Source: Sabethes cyaneus
Lineage: Eukaryota > Arthropoda > Insecta > Diptera > Culicidae
DNA: 64,000 bases
Direction: 5' to 3'
Assembly (NCBI RefSeq): GCF_943734655.1
Contig: NC_071354.1
Location: 197,902,911-197,966,910, forward strand
Shown here: piece after piece, positions 1 to 10,596 of the stretch
How positions within the stretch are numbered: position 1 is the first letter of the stretch
Layout of the letters: each line of letters begins with the position of its first letter
Position numbers and translations under genes: made by a program
Notes under the pieces: generated by a model
Seen by the model: the letters and a program-made list of their open reading frames with translations, nothing else
Told to the model about the DNA's origin: nothing
Database searches by the model: none

Positions 1-1842
1 TACACGACCGCGCGTAATAAATATTCACAAGAGATTAAGAAAACTCGATGTGAATATATCCAGAGGAAGATTAATCAGCATCAAAATAACAGCAAAGAGT
101 TATGGAAAATTTTAAAAGCTTTATTGAAACCAAGTAATTGTAGATCGCGGTCCATAACTTTTAATGGCACGTTAGAACAGTCAGAACTAGTAATTGCTTC
201 TAAGTTTAACGATTATTTCGTCGAAAGTGTGTCGTTGATCAACCAGTCTATTGAATTGGTCGATGAGCCCAATGAAATAAAACAGCCGATTAATAGTAAT
301 TGTAGATTTGAAGGTTTTCAACCAATCACATTAGGTGAACTTAGAAAAATCTGCTTTTCATTAGGAAAAACGGCTGGCGTAGATAACGTAAATGCTAGAG
401 TTATTCAAGATTGCTTTCATGTTATAGGTTATACCGTACTAGACCTGATTAATGAATCATTGCAAACTGGGAACGTTCCTCAAGTATGGAAAGAATCGTT
501 GGTTGTTCCAATTCAAAAGGTTGCTGGAACGATTAAAGCTGAAGAGTTTCGTCCCATCAACATGTTGAACACTTTAGAAAAAATCCTAGAACTTGTTGTT
601 AAAGATCAGCTACTGCAATACTTAAGTAGTAATTCTTTGTTGATTCCGGAACAATCGGGCTATCGAGAAGGTCATTCTTGTGAAACCGCATTGAACTTGG
701 TGTTAGCAAAATGGAAAGACTACTTAGAGCGTAAAGACTCAATAGTTGCTGTTTTCTTGGACCTAAAACGCGCTTTTGAGACAATTTCTAGGCCCAAATT
801 GTTGAAAACAATAAAGCGCTTTGGAATTAGGAATATTGCTTTTAAGTGGTTTGAAAGCTATTTGTCCAACAGAACTCAAAGGACTGCCTTTAATGATTTC
901 GTATCTGATCCTGTGGGTAACAATCTTGGTGTACCCCAGGGAAGTGTATTAGGGCCCCTTTTATTTATTATGTATATAAATGACATGCGGCGAGTTTTGC
1001 GTTTTTGTGACATCAATCTTTTTGCAGATGACACCGTATTGTTCATTGCAGCTAAAGATTTAGATGAAGCCGTTTTACACTTGAATGAAGATTTACGTTG
1101 TCTAAGTAGATGGTTGAAGTATAAGCAACTGAAATTGAACACAACTAAAACAAAATTTATGGTCATTTCGCGGAATCGATCAAATGAAAATGTCTCAGTG
1201 ATGATTGATAATGAGACAATTGAACGCGTTCGGGAGATAAAATATCTTGGCGTGACTATTGATGACAAACTAAAGTTCAATACTCACATTGACAATGTCA
1301 TCAAGAAAATTGCCAAGAAGTATGGAATTTTATGCCGATTGAAAAACGATTTAACTGTTGGTAGTAAAATACAGCTATACAAATCAATCATCTCTCCTCA
1401 TTTGGACTTTTGCCCTTCCATTTTATTTTTGGCCAATGAAACGCAAATATTGAGACTACAGCGTTTGCAGAATAAAATAATGCGGTTGATTTTAAGATGC
1501 GATAGATTCACCTCCTCAACTTTTCTGTTAGACGCGTTGCAATGGTTGTCAGTGAAGCAAAGAATTGTTTATTTAACTATGGTGTTCATTTTCAAAGTAG
1601 TCAACGGTATGTTGCCTCAATATTTGTGTAATCGAATTGAAAGAGGACGAGATTTTCATAGATATAACACCAGAAACGCGGATGAAATAAGGACACCGAA
1701 TTTTTTGTCAGGTGCTTCACAAAATTCATTATTTTACAAAGGAATAAACGTTTTCAATTCAATGCCAAGACACATTAACCGGGCATTAACACTTGCCGAG
1801 TTTAAGAGACTATGCATTTCACACGTTAAAACAATTTTTTAA
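1..1842 (+). CDS. Non-LTR retrotransposon ORF2 reverse transcriptase, 5' end off window
   Basis: Open from base 1 through a TAA at 1840-1842, so this is the C-terminal 613 codons of a longer ORF2. The first roughly 45 codons are a basic linker of the kind found between endonuclease and RT. RT blocks appear in order: the thumb-proximal LIPEQSGYREGHS at about 640, AVFLDLKRAFE at about 750, VPQGSVLGPLL at about 931-963, the catalytic FADD at 1021-1032, then YLGVTIDD. The C-terminus has the YNTRN motif typical of L2/CR1/Daphne-group elements. No stop or frameshift is seen, unlike almost every other RT in this window, so the copy is probably fairly young. It would copy its own RNA at the target site. 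Clade assignment within the Jockey superfamily is tentative. Confidence 0.9.
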   Translation, partial: YTTARNKYSQEIKKTRCEYIQRKINQHQNNSKELWKILKALLKPSNCRSRSITFNGTLEQSELVIASKFNDYFVESVSLINQSIELVDEPNEIKQPINSNCRFEGFQPITLGELRKICFSLGKTAGVDNVNARVIQDCFHVIGYTVLDLINESLQTGNVPQVWKESLVVPIQKVAGTIKAEEFRPINMLNTLEKILELVVKDQLLQYLSSNSLLIPEQSGYREGHSCETALNLVLAKWKDYLERKDSIVAVFLDLKRAFETISRPKLLKTIKRFGIRNIAFKWFESYLSNRTQRTAFNDFVSDPVGNNLGVPQGSVLGPLLFIMYINDMRRVLRFCDINLFADDTVLFIAAKDLDEAVLHLNEDLRCLSRWLKYKQLKLNTTKTKFMVISRNRSNENVSVMIDNETIERVREIKYLGVTIDDKLKFNTHIDNVIKKIAKKYGILCRLKNDLTVGSKIQLYKSIISPHLDFCPSILFLANETQILRLQRLQNKIMRLILRCDRFTSSTFLLDALQWLSVKQRIVYLTMVFIFKVVNGMLPQYLCNRIERGRDFHRYNTRNADEIRTPNFLSGASQNSLFYKGINVFNSMPRHINRALTLAEFKRLCISHVKTIF

Positions 1843-2172
1843 AAACGGAAGAAAATATTTTACTCATTGCTGTAGCATGCATTTGACGAAATTTCAAAAT
1901 GGATTAATTTATATGTGGATAATTTTATTTTGCATAGCATTACCTATATTTATTCTATTTTTTTTTCTTTTTTAATAATTCGAAGATTGTAACTAACAAA
2001 GTTTTTATGAACGGCTCTCATTTCTGTATGTATTGAATATTTTTAACTTGTATTTATATAGAATTTATTTATTTATTTTTATTTTAATTGTATATCACAT
2101 TAACTGCTGTGTTCACCACGATGGTGATGATGGAATTTTCTTTTAAATTGTAGTAATTAAAAAAAAAAAATA
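1..2172 (+). mobile_element. L2/Daphne-like LINE, 3' portion with UTR and A-rich tail
   Basis: The RT ORF is followed by about 315 bp of AT-rich 3' UTR and an A-run at about 2159-2170 ending in an AATAAA-like string. The A-rich end directly after an intact ORF marks the 3' terminus of the insertion. The 5' end and any endonuclease domain lie left of the window, so a target-site duplication cannot be tested. Confidence 0.75.
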
Positions 2173-2179
2173 AAGAGTA

Positions 2180-2490
2180 GTCTACAAAAGTTTGAGCCTC
2201 GCGCGCGGAATACAGGTATAAAGGACATTTTTACATTTTGATGAAAAATAATTCATATTGCATGCTTTGAGAGAAATCATAAATGATTAGTGGGTTATCC
2301 GGCAGACTGCTGGGCCAACTTGCAAACTTTTGTGGTAGACATCAAAAGCTTTTTTATTAGATCTCAAGTAAACTGTTTTTGAAGGAATTTATACCTGTTT
2401 ATGAAATCAGTTCGTCTTTTTTGCATAACTGGTTCAAATTGTTATTATATCAATTATCTTATAGATAAACCGTCTTGCTCAAACCTTTGT
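2180..2490. mobile_element. Nested inverted-repeat MITE-like element
   Basis: The block at 2180-2197 (gtctacaaaagtttgagc) is inverted at 2322-2340 and again, with one mismatch, at 2477-2490. A second pair, caggtataaa at about 2213-2222 and its reverse complement at about 2388-2397, is nested inside. It has no ORF. It may be two overlapping small DNA elements or one element with a duplicated end. The true ends and target duplication are not resolved. Confidence 0.5.
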
Positions 2491-2509
2491 GGGGGTATGA
2501 GGCGGGACC

Positions 2510-2530
2510 ATCATCATCATCATCATCATC
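2510..2530. repeat. (ATC)n microsatellite
   Basis: About seven uninterrupted TCA/ATC units directly follow the inverted-repeat element. Confidence 0.9.
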
Positions 2531-2772
2531 TTCTATTTTATAGTGAAGTTTCGTTACGCTCTGCGTTACGCTTTTAAGGCAGCGTACGATTCAGTCAGAC
2601 GAAGTGACCTGTAGCAGATAATGACTAGATCATTGTTTTCTGACGGTTTTAGTTAGGCAGCCACTTTCGTGACGTTGGATACTCTAACCTGCTATTCAAC
2701 GATGTCTTTGAAGGTGCAATACGAAGAGCAAACGTGGAAAGAAACGGGATTATCGTCACGAACTAGCACATG

Positions 2773-3579
2773 CCAGTAAGTAAAACGTCCCCCACCATTG
2801 CACAACCCAACAATGTATATTAAATATTTTGGTCTATATCGAAATTTTCCAGATCATCCATTTAATCATTCTTCGCTCAAGACACTTTCTCCCTTTCCAA
2901 AATAGTTTACGTCATGAGCGCGTATAGAGTCATATACGAAAAAAGAAAAAACACCTCCGGTGGTGGTTTAATCACGAGACTTGCCGGAGCGACTGTCGGC
3001 AACGCATTGCTCGTTTCTATCGTAATGACCGAGTTGATAAAAATCTGTCTTCTTGGCAATAGAAACATAGATCAGTCATACAAATATGGTATCGTAGCTT
3101 AGGAATGTGTGGTGCGTATACGGGAATGATAGAATTGGGAGAATAAAACAAAAGTACACGGGAAGAAATTTGATTCCGATGCCATGAATGAAATCATAAA
3201 ATCATGAAATGTGAGTTCATGTCAAATCATGACTGAACTGCCATATCAGACAGCACAAAATCATGAATAATAGTTCATGATTTTGCGTTGTGTTGTACTG
3301 CAAGAAGCTCGTGATATCATGAGTTTTATTCATGGTGTATTTTCATAAATCATGAGCTAGAAACCGGGAATCATGAGTCATTTTTCTCGTTTTGGAGATA
3401 AAATTTCTACCCGTGTAGGTATTAGACTACCTAGTATAACGGGCGGCAGTAGTTTAGTGAGTAAAACATTCGGATATCAACCGAAAGATCGTGGGCATAA
3501 GCCAATATATTTTTGGTCTATATTGAAATTTTTCAACGAGAAACGAGATTGTGACTTACCATTAACACTGGCTAAACCA
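2773..3579. mobile_element. Repeat-unit insertion inside the RTE relic
   Basis: The octamer agcacatg occurs at both junctions (2765-2772 and 3580-3587), as a target-site duplication would. The inside is related to 26640-27180: the shared blocks include gtctatatcgaaattttcca, a GTTTACGTC...CGCGTA block, and GGCGGCAGTAGTTTAGT followed by cgaaagatcgtggg. Order and spacing suggest a roughly 440 bp unit in head-to-tail partial copies. Copy 1 also carries an ATCATGA-rich palindromic stretch (3185-3375) missing from the 26.6 kb copy. The 62-aa ORF at 2914-3102 is inside this repeat and is probably not a gene. Confidence 0.55.
3185..3375. repeat. ATCATGA-rich palindromic segment
   Basis: At least ten TCATGA or TCATAA motifs occur in under 200 bp, including a clear hairpin aaaatcatgaa ... 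ttcatgatttt around 3257-3285. It is absent at the equivalent place in the 26.6-27.2 kb copy of the surrounding repeat, so it is probably a small MITE nested in it. Confidence 0.5.
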
Positions 3580-4439
3580 AGCACATGTCTGCTGGCAGGG
3601 AACGTGGGAGTTCAAAAGCTGTTGGCGCCGAGGTAAGCTAGTTGGAGAACGATATGAAGTGGTGGAGGAACTCAAGTGACGAATTGCAGCCGCAAATCAG
3701 ACTTTCTAAAGATTACTTATTTAGCTGAAGTCCCGTAGTTTGCAAATTAGCACAAAACTGTCGCTCTACACTCTACAGAATGCTATTCTAACTTTATGGA
3801 CATGAGTCATGGGTGCTCCAGAATGCTGATCGATACTTGGGGTTTGTGAGCGTAAAGTTCAAGGATCAATACTTGATGACAAAATGGAAAATGGACTGTG
3901 GCGCAAATGAAAAACGAGCTGTATGAATCATTTAAAAATGCTGGTATAGTAAAGCAGGCAGACTGGGGTGAGCTGGGCACATGGCCAGAATTTCCAATAA
4001 AAGTGTTGTTAAAGTTATCTTTAGCAGAGAACTAGGAAAAGGTCGTAGACTCTAGGACAGAGCCCGCAACTGGAGGGTATGCGCTGTCGAGGTGTGCTGG
4101 TGCACGTTCAGCTGGAACGGCCGCCCAGGACCAACAATAATGGAGGATCATAATTCGATCGGCGCTTGATGGATAATGGATTGTAGTCAGTAAAGCAAGT
4201 CATTTGTGTATCGATGCATGATTTTGTATTTTTGAACATGATTTTTCGTTTTTCAAGGTGCGTGGCAAATTTTAGCTGAATTTGATGGATGAATCAGTAT
4301 CTTAGATCCGTAAATATAAACCTAAACAGAACTTTTTCAATTATTTTCATAAATTTATACCTGCTAAGCACAGAAAAAAGTGGATATTGAGTTAGCGATG
4401 GCTAGAGAATAAACCCATGCTAAAGTCACTTTAACTTCG

Positions 4440-4545
4440 AATGGACTGTGTCTACTAAGATTCGAACTCACGACGATTCGCTTGACAAAGCAGTCGCAGT
4501 AACCTTACGGTAGAGTCTCTCACCGCTTCTTTTATTTCAAGGTTT
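4440..4545 (-). repeat. Probable tRNA-derived SINE head
   Basis: The minus strand reads gtgagagactctaccgtaag ... gtgagttcgaatcttag. The second block resembles a pol III B box (GGTTCGAANCC) in tRNA-like spacing from a weak A-box region. No full cloverleaf or anticodon stem can be folded by eye, so this is called SINE-like rather than a tRNA gene. The 3' limit is unclear. Confidence 0.4.
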
Positions 4546-5079
4546 CTCAAGGTCGTCATTTGAACTCTATCCTTTTTGTGTTTATTCAAACAAAAATTTT
4601 GCTTTCTGATTGAAAATGTATAGTACAAGTCCTTTGTTGAGAGGTTGAGTAAATATGCCATCATTAAGTTTTTGGGCGACGTATTAATTCTCCGTCGAAA
4701 TGCACTTCTTTATCATTTCGTATAATTATTTATTTCTGATTTTTTGTGAGATAAAAGTATAGAATATAGGTAATGCGTTACTTTGGCCTTCAGTGGTAAT
4801 TTCCAGAAAAGCTTCTGCGGGTGTCGAAATGCTTAATTTTCCACATTTCATTCATGAAAAAAAAGTTCTTTATTAGTTTACTTAGCTAAACCTATTTCAT
4901 GAAGTACAATCGAACGATTGTACCAAACGACCTGGATAACTTGAACAGGTTGTCCATTATAGTTCCAGATTAGTGTGTGTTAATATTTTTCACTAAAATA
5001 CACTTTCAATTTGTTAGGTTTGGTCCACTATGCAGCGTAACAAGTTTCTAAAAGTAATCATCATCGACACCAACTCGAT
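4546..5079. other. No gene seen
   Basis: AT-rich, no convincing ORF. Only a small palindrome (gtacaatcgaacgattgtac, about 4908-4927) was noticed. Confidence 0.5.
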
Positions 5080-5133
5080 ATTGTTCGGAGTTAGACTCCT
5101 TAGTCCTTAGTCCGGAGTAAGCCTCCGAACAAT
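5080..5133. repeat. Double hairpin
   Basis: Arms attgttcggag (5080-5090) and ctccgaacaat (5123-5133) are exact inverses. Two smaller hairpins (ggagttagactcc and ggagtaagcctcc) lie inside, giving a possible cruciform with two side stems. Probably a remnant MITE end. Confidence 0.6.
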
Positions 5134-6130
5134 TCAATTTCTTACTTGGAAAGCGATTTGTGCTTCATCATAGTTTTCATTTTTGTGTGCAAAATGAATG
5201 AAGGACGGCGATCGGATACGTTGCTGGTACATAGTCGCCATGTTTTCCAGAAAAAAAATCCGACTTGGTATCACTGAATTTAGCTAAGCTAGCTAAGCGA
5301 GCACCACAACTGCTGTGCGTGCTGTCCGTTCAAATGAAAACCAGTTTCTTCAGATGCTTCTAGAAAATTTCACTCACTCCCACACACTCTTCTTCTATTT
5401 TAGTTTTTTTTTACAAGTAACTCGACCGAATATTTGCTTCCTCTGGAAGACCGAAGTCTCGCTCTACTGGTTAAACCGTTTCGCAACGAATCCCGAAAGC
5501 AACTGACCAGTGGACTGCAAATTTTCCGACTCTAGCAAACTGGTAATTTCCTTTGGTTGTTAAGATTAGTGCTGCTGGTGGTGATGGTGGTGGTGGTGGC
5601 AGATTTTTGCCATATATCCACTAAAAATATCGAAAAAAATATGTGAGTAAACGGTGAAATGTAAAATTTCTCGCGGCCAAGGGGTATTGTTGACCGTTGA
5701 AAACTTGGCGATAACGCGAGGAAGGGAAAAGAAATATCTCCTTGTTGGAAAATACATCACCATCTTCTACACACGTATTGAATGCGTGGGTACAGAATCG
5801 CGAGAATTGTAAAGGTTTTCCCCGTCCGACATCCGCTGTCGGGTGCCTGGTTTGTACGGAGAAGGTGTGTTTGTAGAAGTAAACAATTACAGCTGCAGAA
5901 ACAACATGTTTACGTCTGCTTCGAACTGCTGGTTATTGCCGCTCGAGATTGCTCTGTAACGTAATTATTCAGTACGAGTCCTTCAGGGCTAGCAACTTTA
6001 CGACTGAGACGAGGTGATTCCGGCGAAACAGCTGCCTACGTTCCAATTCTGTCACAAAAAGTCTTTCTTCAGTGAAAGTTCACTTAGTTGGTCACCCTAC
6101 GCCGCTAGAAAGGCGGCAATTAGGCAATGA
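5134..6130. other. Non-repetitive-looking sequence, no gene supported
   Basis: More balanced base composition than its surroundings and a GGT/GAT microsatellite at about 5571-5600. Short ORFs are present but none has a recognisable domain or splice context. Confidence 0.4.
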
Positions 6131-6419
6131 GCACAGAACAGAAGTGGAAGTTAAAATCCAAACACGTACATGCTACTTTCTGCAGATACTAGCGAACCTG
6201 GCGGTGGCGAGTCACTTTTTTCGACGAAAACACCCGAACGCTTACGAATGCACACGAAAGCATATGAAATCTGCTCTGCGATTGGTAGCGAGCGTTCTGC
6301 TTATATTGCTGTTGTTCGCATCTGTGCGAAAACCTTCCCAAAAGAAAAATAAAAGCAAAAAAGACTCTGTTACCAGTTTTGATCGTCGAATCGTTCGGAC
6401 TTCCACTTCTGTTCTGTGC
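6131..6419. repeat. Inverted repeat pair, 21 bp perfect arms
   Basis: 6131-6151 (gcacagaacagaagtggaag plus t) is matched exactly by its reverse complement at 6399-6419. The 247 bp spacer holds short overlapping ORFs without a known motif. Possible 289 bp MITE, but no target duplication was found. Confidence 0.6.
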
Positions 6420-9400
6420 AATGAGCTCATGTGTAATTGATCTACATTCTCGAGAATGTTACTTGATTGGAAATCTTGGCTTTCGTTTTGCAACAATCAC
6501 GTGGGAGTGCACTAAGAAATATTTCGCCATCCTTTGGATCAAAGGGAAATGAAATTGGGTTAAAGCTTTGATCAGAGCTCAGTTATTATTATTCACATAA
6601 CAATAAAACAAAGAAAAGCACAATATCCACTGGTTCACTTTTCATAAATTTTCTCAATCAAAATCAGTTGATGTTGGAACCTCCGTCACACTCAATCGCT
6701 TCCTCCTCGCACTTTCCCATTCACCTCTCCAATATTGATAGTGAAAACACAAACAAATTGAAAGCTGACCTTCAAATGCTTAAATGCGGTGTGAAAGATC
6801 TGCGGGTGCACGTGTGCGTGACAGAATTTGCAGCCACGGTAGAACACGTTTTCATAATACATCACCCCTTTACCCCCTGCGTCTGCGGTAACAGAGAACA
6901 GAGGTGCTGTCCGAGAACATCTTTGGCCTCAGCTCTATCGCAACCGCAAGCCATTACAACGGATCCCGTATTACGACGGTTTTTGATCCCAAGCTGTGTG
7001 GTGTAGAAATGTGTCGTGATGACCGTGCGCCAAGGGCACAACATTTGGCGCTGCATTGCTCATCTACCTATATCGATGGTTGCCTTCGCCGCGTCGGTTT
7101 GCCAAGCCAAGACAAAAATAGGCCCATGAAACGAAAATAGAACACGCTGTGACGGTGTTTTCAAATGAAATGGAATAAAATTCGTCTCAGGTTGGCGTCC
7201 GTCGTCCGATTTCAAGTTCAATCGTTCAGCCTTTCTTCAAACGTCTTGTTTGACCGTGCGACTCCATGAAATGCAAAATTGGTGGAGGCACACGTTTACT
7301 TGTTACAAAGCGACTTGGATTTTAGTTTGCAATCGCACTGCGCGGGTAACCACAGTTATCCGCTAGACACACGCATTGATGGTAACGATAGGCAACATGT
7401 TTATTGAATCTCTAAAAATACGCAAATGTTTTTTCCCATGTCTCAACCGAACTCACTCGCACATTACCAGGTTCCCATCCGGTCGTATCAGGCGTCGATG
7501 TTCTCTGGTGGTCAACCAGCAGCGAGCAACGGCATAGTTGATAAATATATGCGAACTGACAGCTACCACCATCGGTGCTTGACATCAACTTGTCGCGCTT
7601 TTCGCGGGGATAAAATTAGTTTGGTCGTCGAAGCATTATAAATGAGGTCACTTTTTACAACAGACCGATTCATAAATATATATGTATATTTTTTTTATTG
7701 TAGGTACAAGCTGCAAACTGTTCAGTGGAATTATACCCGAAAACGTAAAATTTATTATGAAATTTATTTATTTTTCCGACCGACATTGATGAGCTTGGAC
7801 CAATTTGTCCTTTCCAAAGTCGGTTGTCGGTTGATTTTGTGCATGAAAAATCCGTGTAATTTTTTTATGTAGGTATATTTTTGCCATTTTTGTTGACTTG
7901 GCCTGCAACACCAAGACCGTGTACTGGACGCCAACCACCCAAAACCGGAGACGATGGTGCTTCTTGGTTTTGTATCAAACCGTTCACCCACATTCGTTTG
8001 CTGCCAGCAAATGGTGTGGGCGTTTTTTAAGTTGAATTGCTGTTTTTTTTTTGCACGAGGTTGACAAAATGCTGCAGTTTTTTTTTCGCAAACTGAATGT
8101 TTTAATAAAGTCACAACTTTCCAAGGATTATTATGGATTGGTTGATCCTTGACTCAGAAAACGCTGGTAGAAACATATCTTGATTTTACTTTTTGGCATT
8201 CTACAAATTGCCATCCAAATCCACGGCTGTATGACAGAAATAAAATTGATGAGTTTATCAGACACATACTGAATTAATACATTAATATTGTGTCGAAAAC
8301 TTGTGTTTTTTCAGTCGTTCTCTATTATCGTGATCAACAATGGTTTAAAAACAGATAGATCGATGAATGTTATGGTATAATGTGCCGAATATGTCATGAT
8401 TATTACTTATACGCTTTAAAGCTACGTTAAAAACTAACTATAAATTTTAAAATTTGTTTGTGGCATTACAAAATATGGCTATGCTTACCACCACAGCACT
8501 AACTGCAGCACAGTTCTTATAGGTAAAATTCAAATTGAGAAAGCAGACGCGGAGCGGATTGTACCAAAACTCATAACGACGGACGAAGACAGGTGGTCAG
8601 TTACATCAGGCTACATCTGGCGATGGTTAAACTCTACAATACGGAACGGTGATCAGAGAAGTAGAAGGAGGTTAATTACCCTATCTATAAAATAATTAAA
8701 AATAAATGGTGCGAATAAAACGTTATCTCAGATTGATTTCCTCTAGTTGTAGCTGGTATGAAGTAGGATTGGGTACAACCATCGCACCAGCGTCGTAGGA
8801 AGATCGTCTACAGGTTGCAAAATCTTTGGCCAGCGCCAGATTCACCAAAAGTACACAAAAACAAACCCGCTACATCCCATCTATTTGTCGAGCTTAAGAC
8901 TTGGCTCATTAGTTGTAAATAGTATGGCGCAATTTGGAATCATTCCAAAAAATTCGGAACCAATTTAAAAAAAAGATATAGCTCAAAATGTAAACAAATC
9001 GAGTGTGAGCAATATTTCTCTAGACTAACTAGCATAGAGAAAGAAACCTTCACTTACAATTAGTTTGTTTACATTCTGCAGTTAGGCCTCACGATTGCTT
9101 CAAGTGATATCATACCATGGATCAACCACGGCGTTTATGCCATCGCAAAGTAACAGATCATACCGATCATACCGTGATGATTGGAATAGACCAACAGTCA
9201 ACGTACCAGATCATCAAACAGAGTTGGCAGAAACACGGTCCATTACTGACCAGAGAATCCTACACCAAGGCAGCAAAGGATGGAGCAATCTGTCCAGGGA
9301 ATTTCATCCCAGCTGCTGCTGGCCCGTCCGATTGCAAAGCCGTAAGGGGGTTCTGCATCAACCACCAACCAATAATCGCAAATATAGTTTTTCTTCGAAT

Positions 9401-9549
9401 TTTCGCTTCGGCTTTCTGTCGCCTGCAGCAACCAGCAGACACTCCTGCAAAGCTTAACGAGCCAAGCAAGAACGGCCAGCTCAACAACTAGTGGGCAACC
9501 TGGGAGCCTACATCGCACTAATTAATTGTTATACGTAGTCCAAATCGAG
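6420..9549. other. Long stretch without a supportable gene
   Basis: Contains only short ORFs on both strands with no conserved motif, and mixed AT-rich and balanced segments. Two overlapping ORFs at 9095-9491 sit just before an endonuclease relic and could be decayed ORF1 of a LOA-type element, but no zinc knuckle or other marker supports that. Confidence 0.4.
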
Positions 9550-9815
9550 CACATAAGGAGATCCAATTTTCTCCCATTACAGAGTTTATCCAACGCGATT
9601 CCGTGGCTGTCACTGTTCTCAATGAACACAGGATATAAAAACCTGGTCGTGACGTCTGCGTACTTCTTGGGGGACAAAAACCAGGCTCTGCCATCCGAAG
9701 ATACTACGCTTGTGTGTGGTATTGCATGACCCTCAATGGTTCGAATTAGCTCGGATGTAAATAACAGGGGTGAGTATCTACTTGAATACTTGACTTCTAA
9801 CTATATAAATGCATG
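9550..9815 (+). pseudogene. LOA-like AP endonuclease relic
   Basis: In one frame 9571 onward reads PITEFIQRDSVAVTVLNEH. A +1 shift at the GGATATAA gives GYKNLVVTSAYFLGD, then after further damage NNRGEYLLEYLTSN. These are the central and C-terminal blocks of the APE-type endonuclease of LOA-clade LINEs. The fragment abuts an unrelated Jockey-like RT, so it is a chimaera by deletion or by separate insertions. Confidence 0.6.
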
Positions 9816-10596
9816 CATTTTCCCAAGTCTTTCGACAAGATCCCGCACTTGTTAACAATCTAGAAAATGAAGAGCACTGGCCTATCTGAATGGATTACTA
9901 ATATCTATTGTCGTATTCAACAGAACGCACTACTTGTGAAAATCTAAACGGAACCAAATCGTTCGTTTTCGATATTCCTTCTGGGGTCCCTCAAGGCAGC
10001 ATTGTAGGACCGTTAATTTTTGAACTATTTGTAAACGATATCTGTGATAAACTGGAATCGGAAAAACTAAAATCTGAAAATCTTTCGCACTATCACCGCT
10101 TCTTCCGACAGCGATACTCTACAACGCGATGTGAATATCGTTTCGCATTGGTATCATATAAACGGAATGGAAATAAACATAACTAAATGTAGTGTAATCA
10201 CTTTCTTCCGACAGCACAATCTTCTACATTTCACGTGTGTCATGAATGGAAATGAATTGAAACGTTCCAGTTCTGTCAAGGATTTGGGTGTTACAATTAA
10301 CAGTAAGTTAATGTTCGATGAGCACATCAGTATAATAACGTCGAAAGCATATATGCTGTGCTTGGCTTTATTCGACGCAACGCTTCGGCTTTCAGTGATA
10401 TATATGCTTTAAAATCGCTCTACTGTTCCCTAGTCCGCAGTATCTTGAAATATGCAGCATCAGTGTGAGCGCCGTTTCAAACAGGACAAATTAATAAAAT
10501 TGAAAGCGTCCAACGTTCTTTTATCCATTTTACTCTACGTCTTGCGTTTGCCATCCTCTACGGCTTCCAGCCTACGAAAATCGGTGTCGATTGATG

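Larger units (their letters stand above)
2570..4190 (+). pseudogene. RTE-like non-LTR RT relic, split by an insertion
   Basis: Two segments of one dead element. 2570-2772 reads, with stops and shifts, as FKAAYDSV ... GAIRRAN-like RT blocks (compare the better copy at 36.8 kb). 3588-4190 continues with RIAAANQTF, then a LGVFERKVLRTI-like stretch, then GHMARISNKSVVKVIF and RNWRVCAVE, which is the conserved C-terminal tail of RTE-type ORF2 proteins. Multiple stops show it is inactive. The middle is occupied by an unrelated repeat (2773-3579). Clade call (RTE, JAM-like) is from memory of motif style. Confidence 0.7.

Noticed and set aside
4444..4520. tRNA gene on the minus strand
   Set aside because: Only the B-box-like part is convincing; acceptor and anticodon stems cannot be formed by eye, so it was called SINE-like.
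6072..7140. Several 60-122 codon ORFs
   Set aside because: Present on both strands in overlapping frames, no conserved residues, no splice or promoter context.
9095..9491. Two overlapping ORFs of 120 and 124 codons before the endonuclease relic, considered as ORF1 of a LINE
   Set aside because: No CCHC knuckle or other ORF1 marker; overlap in two frames is more consistent with chance.
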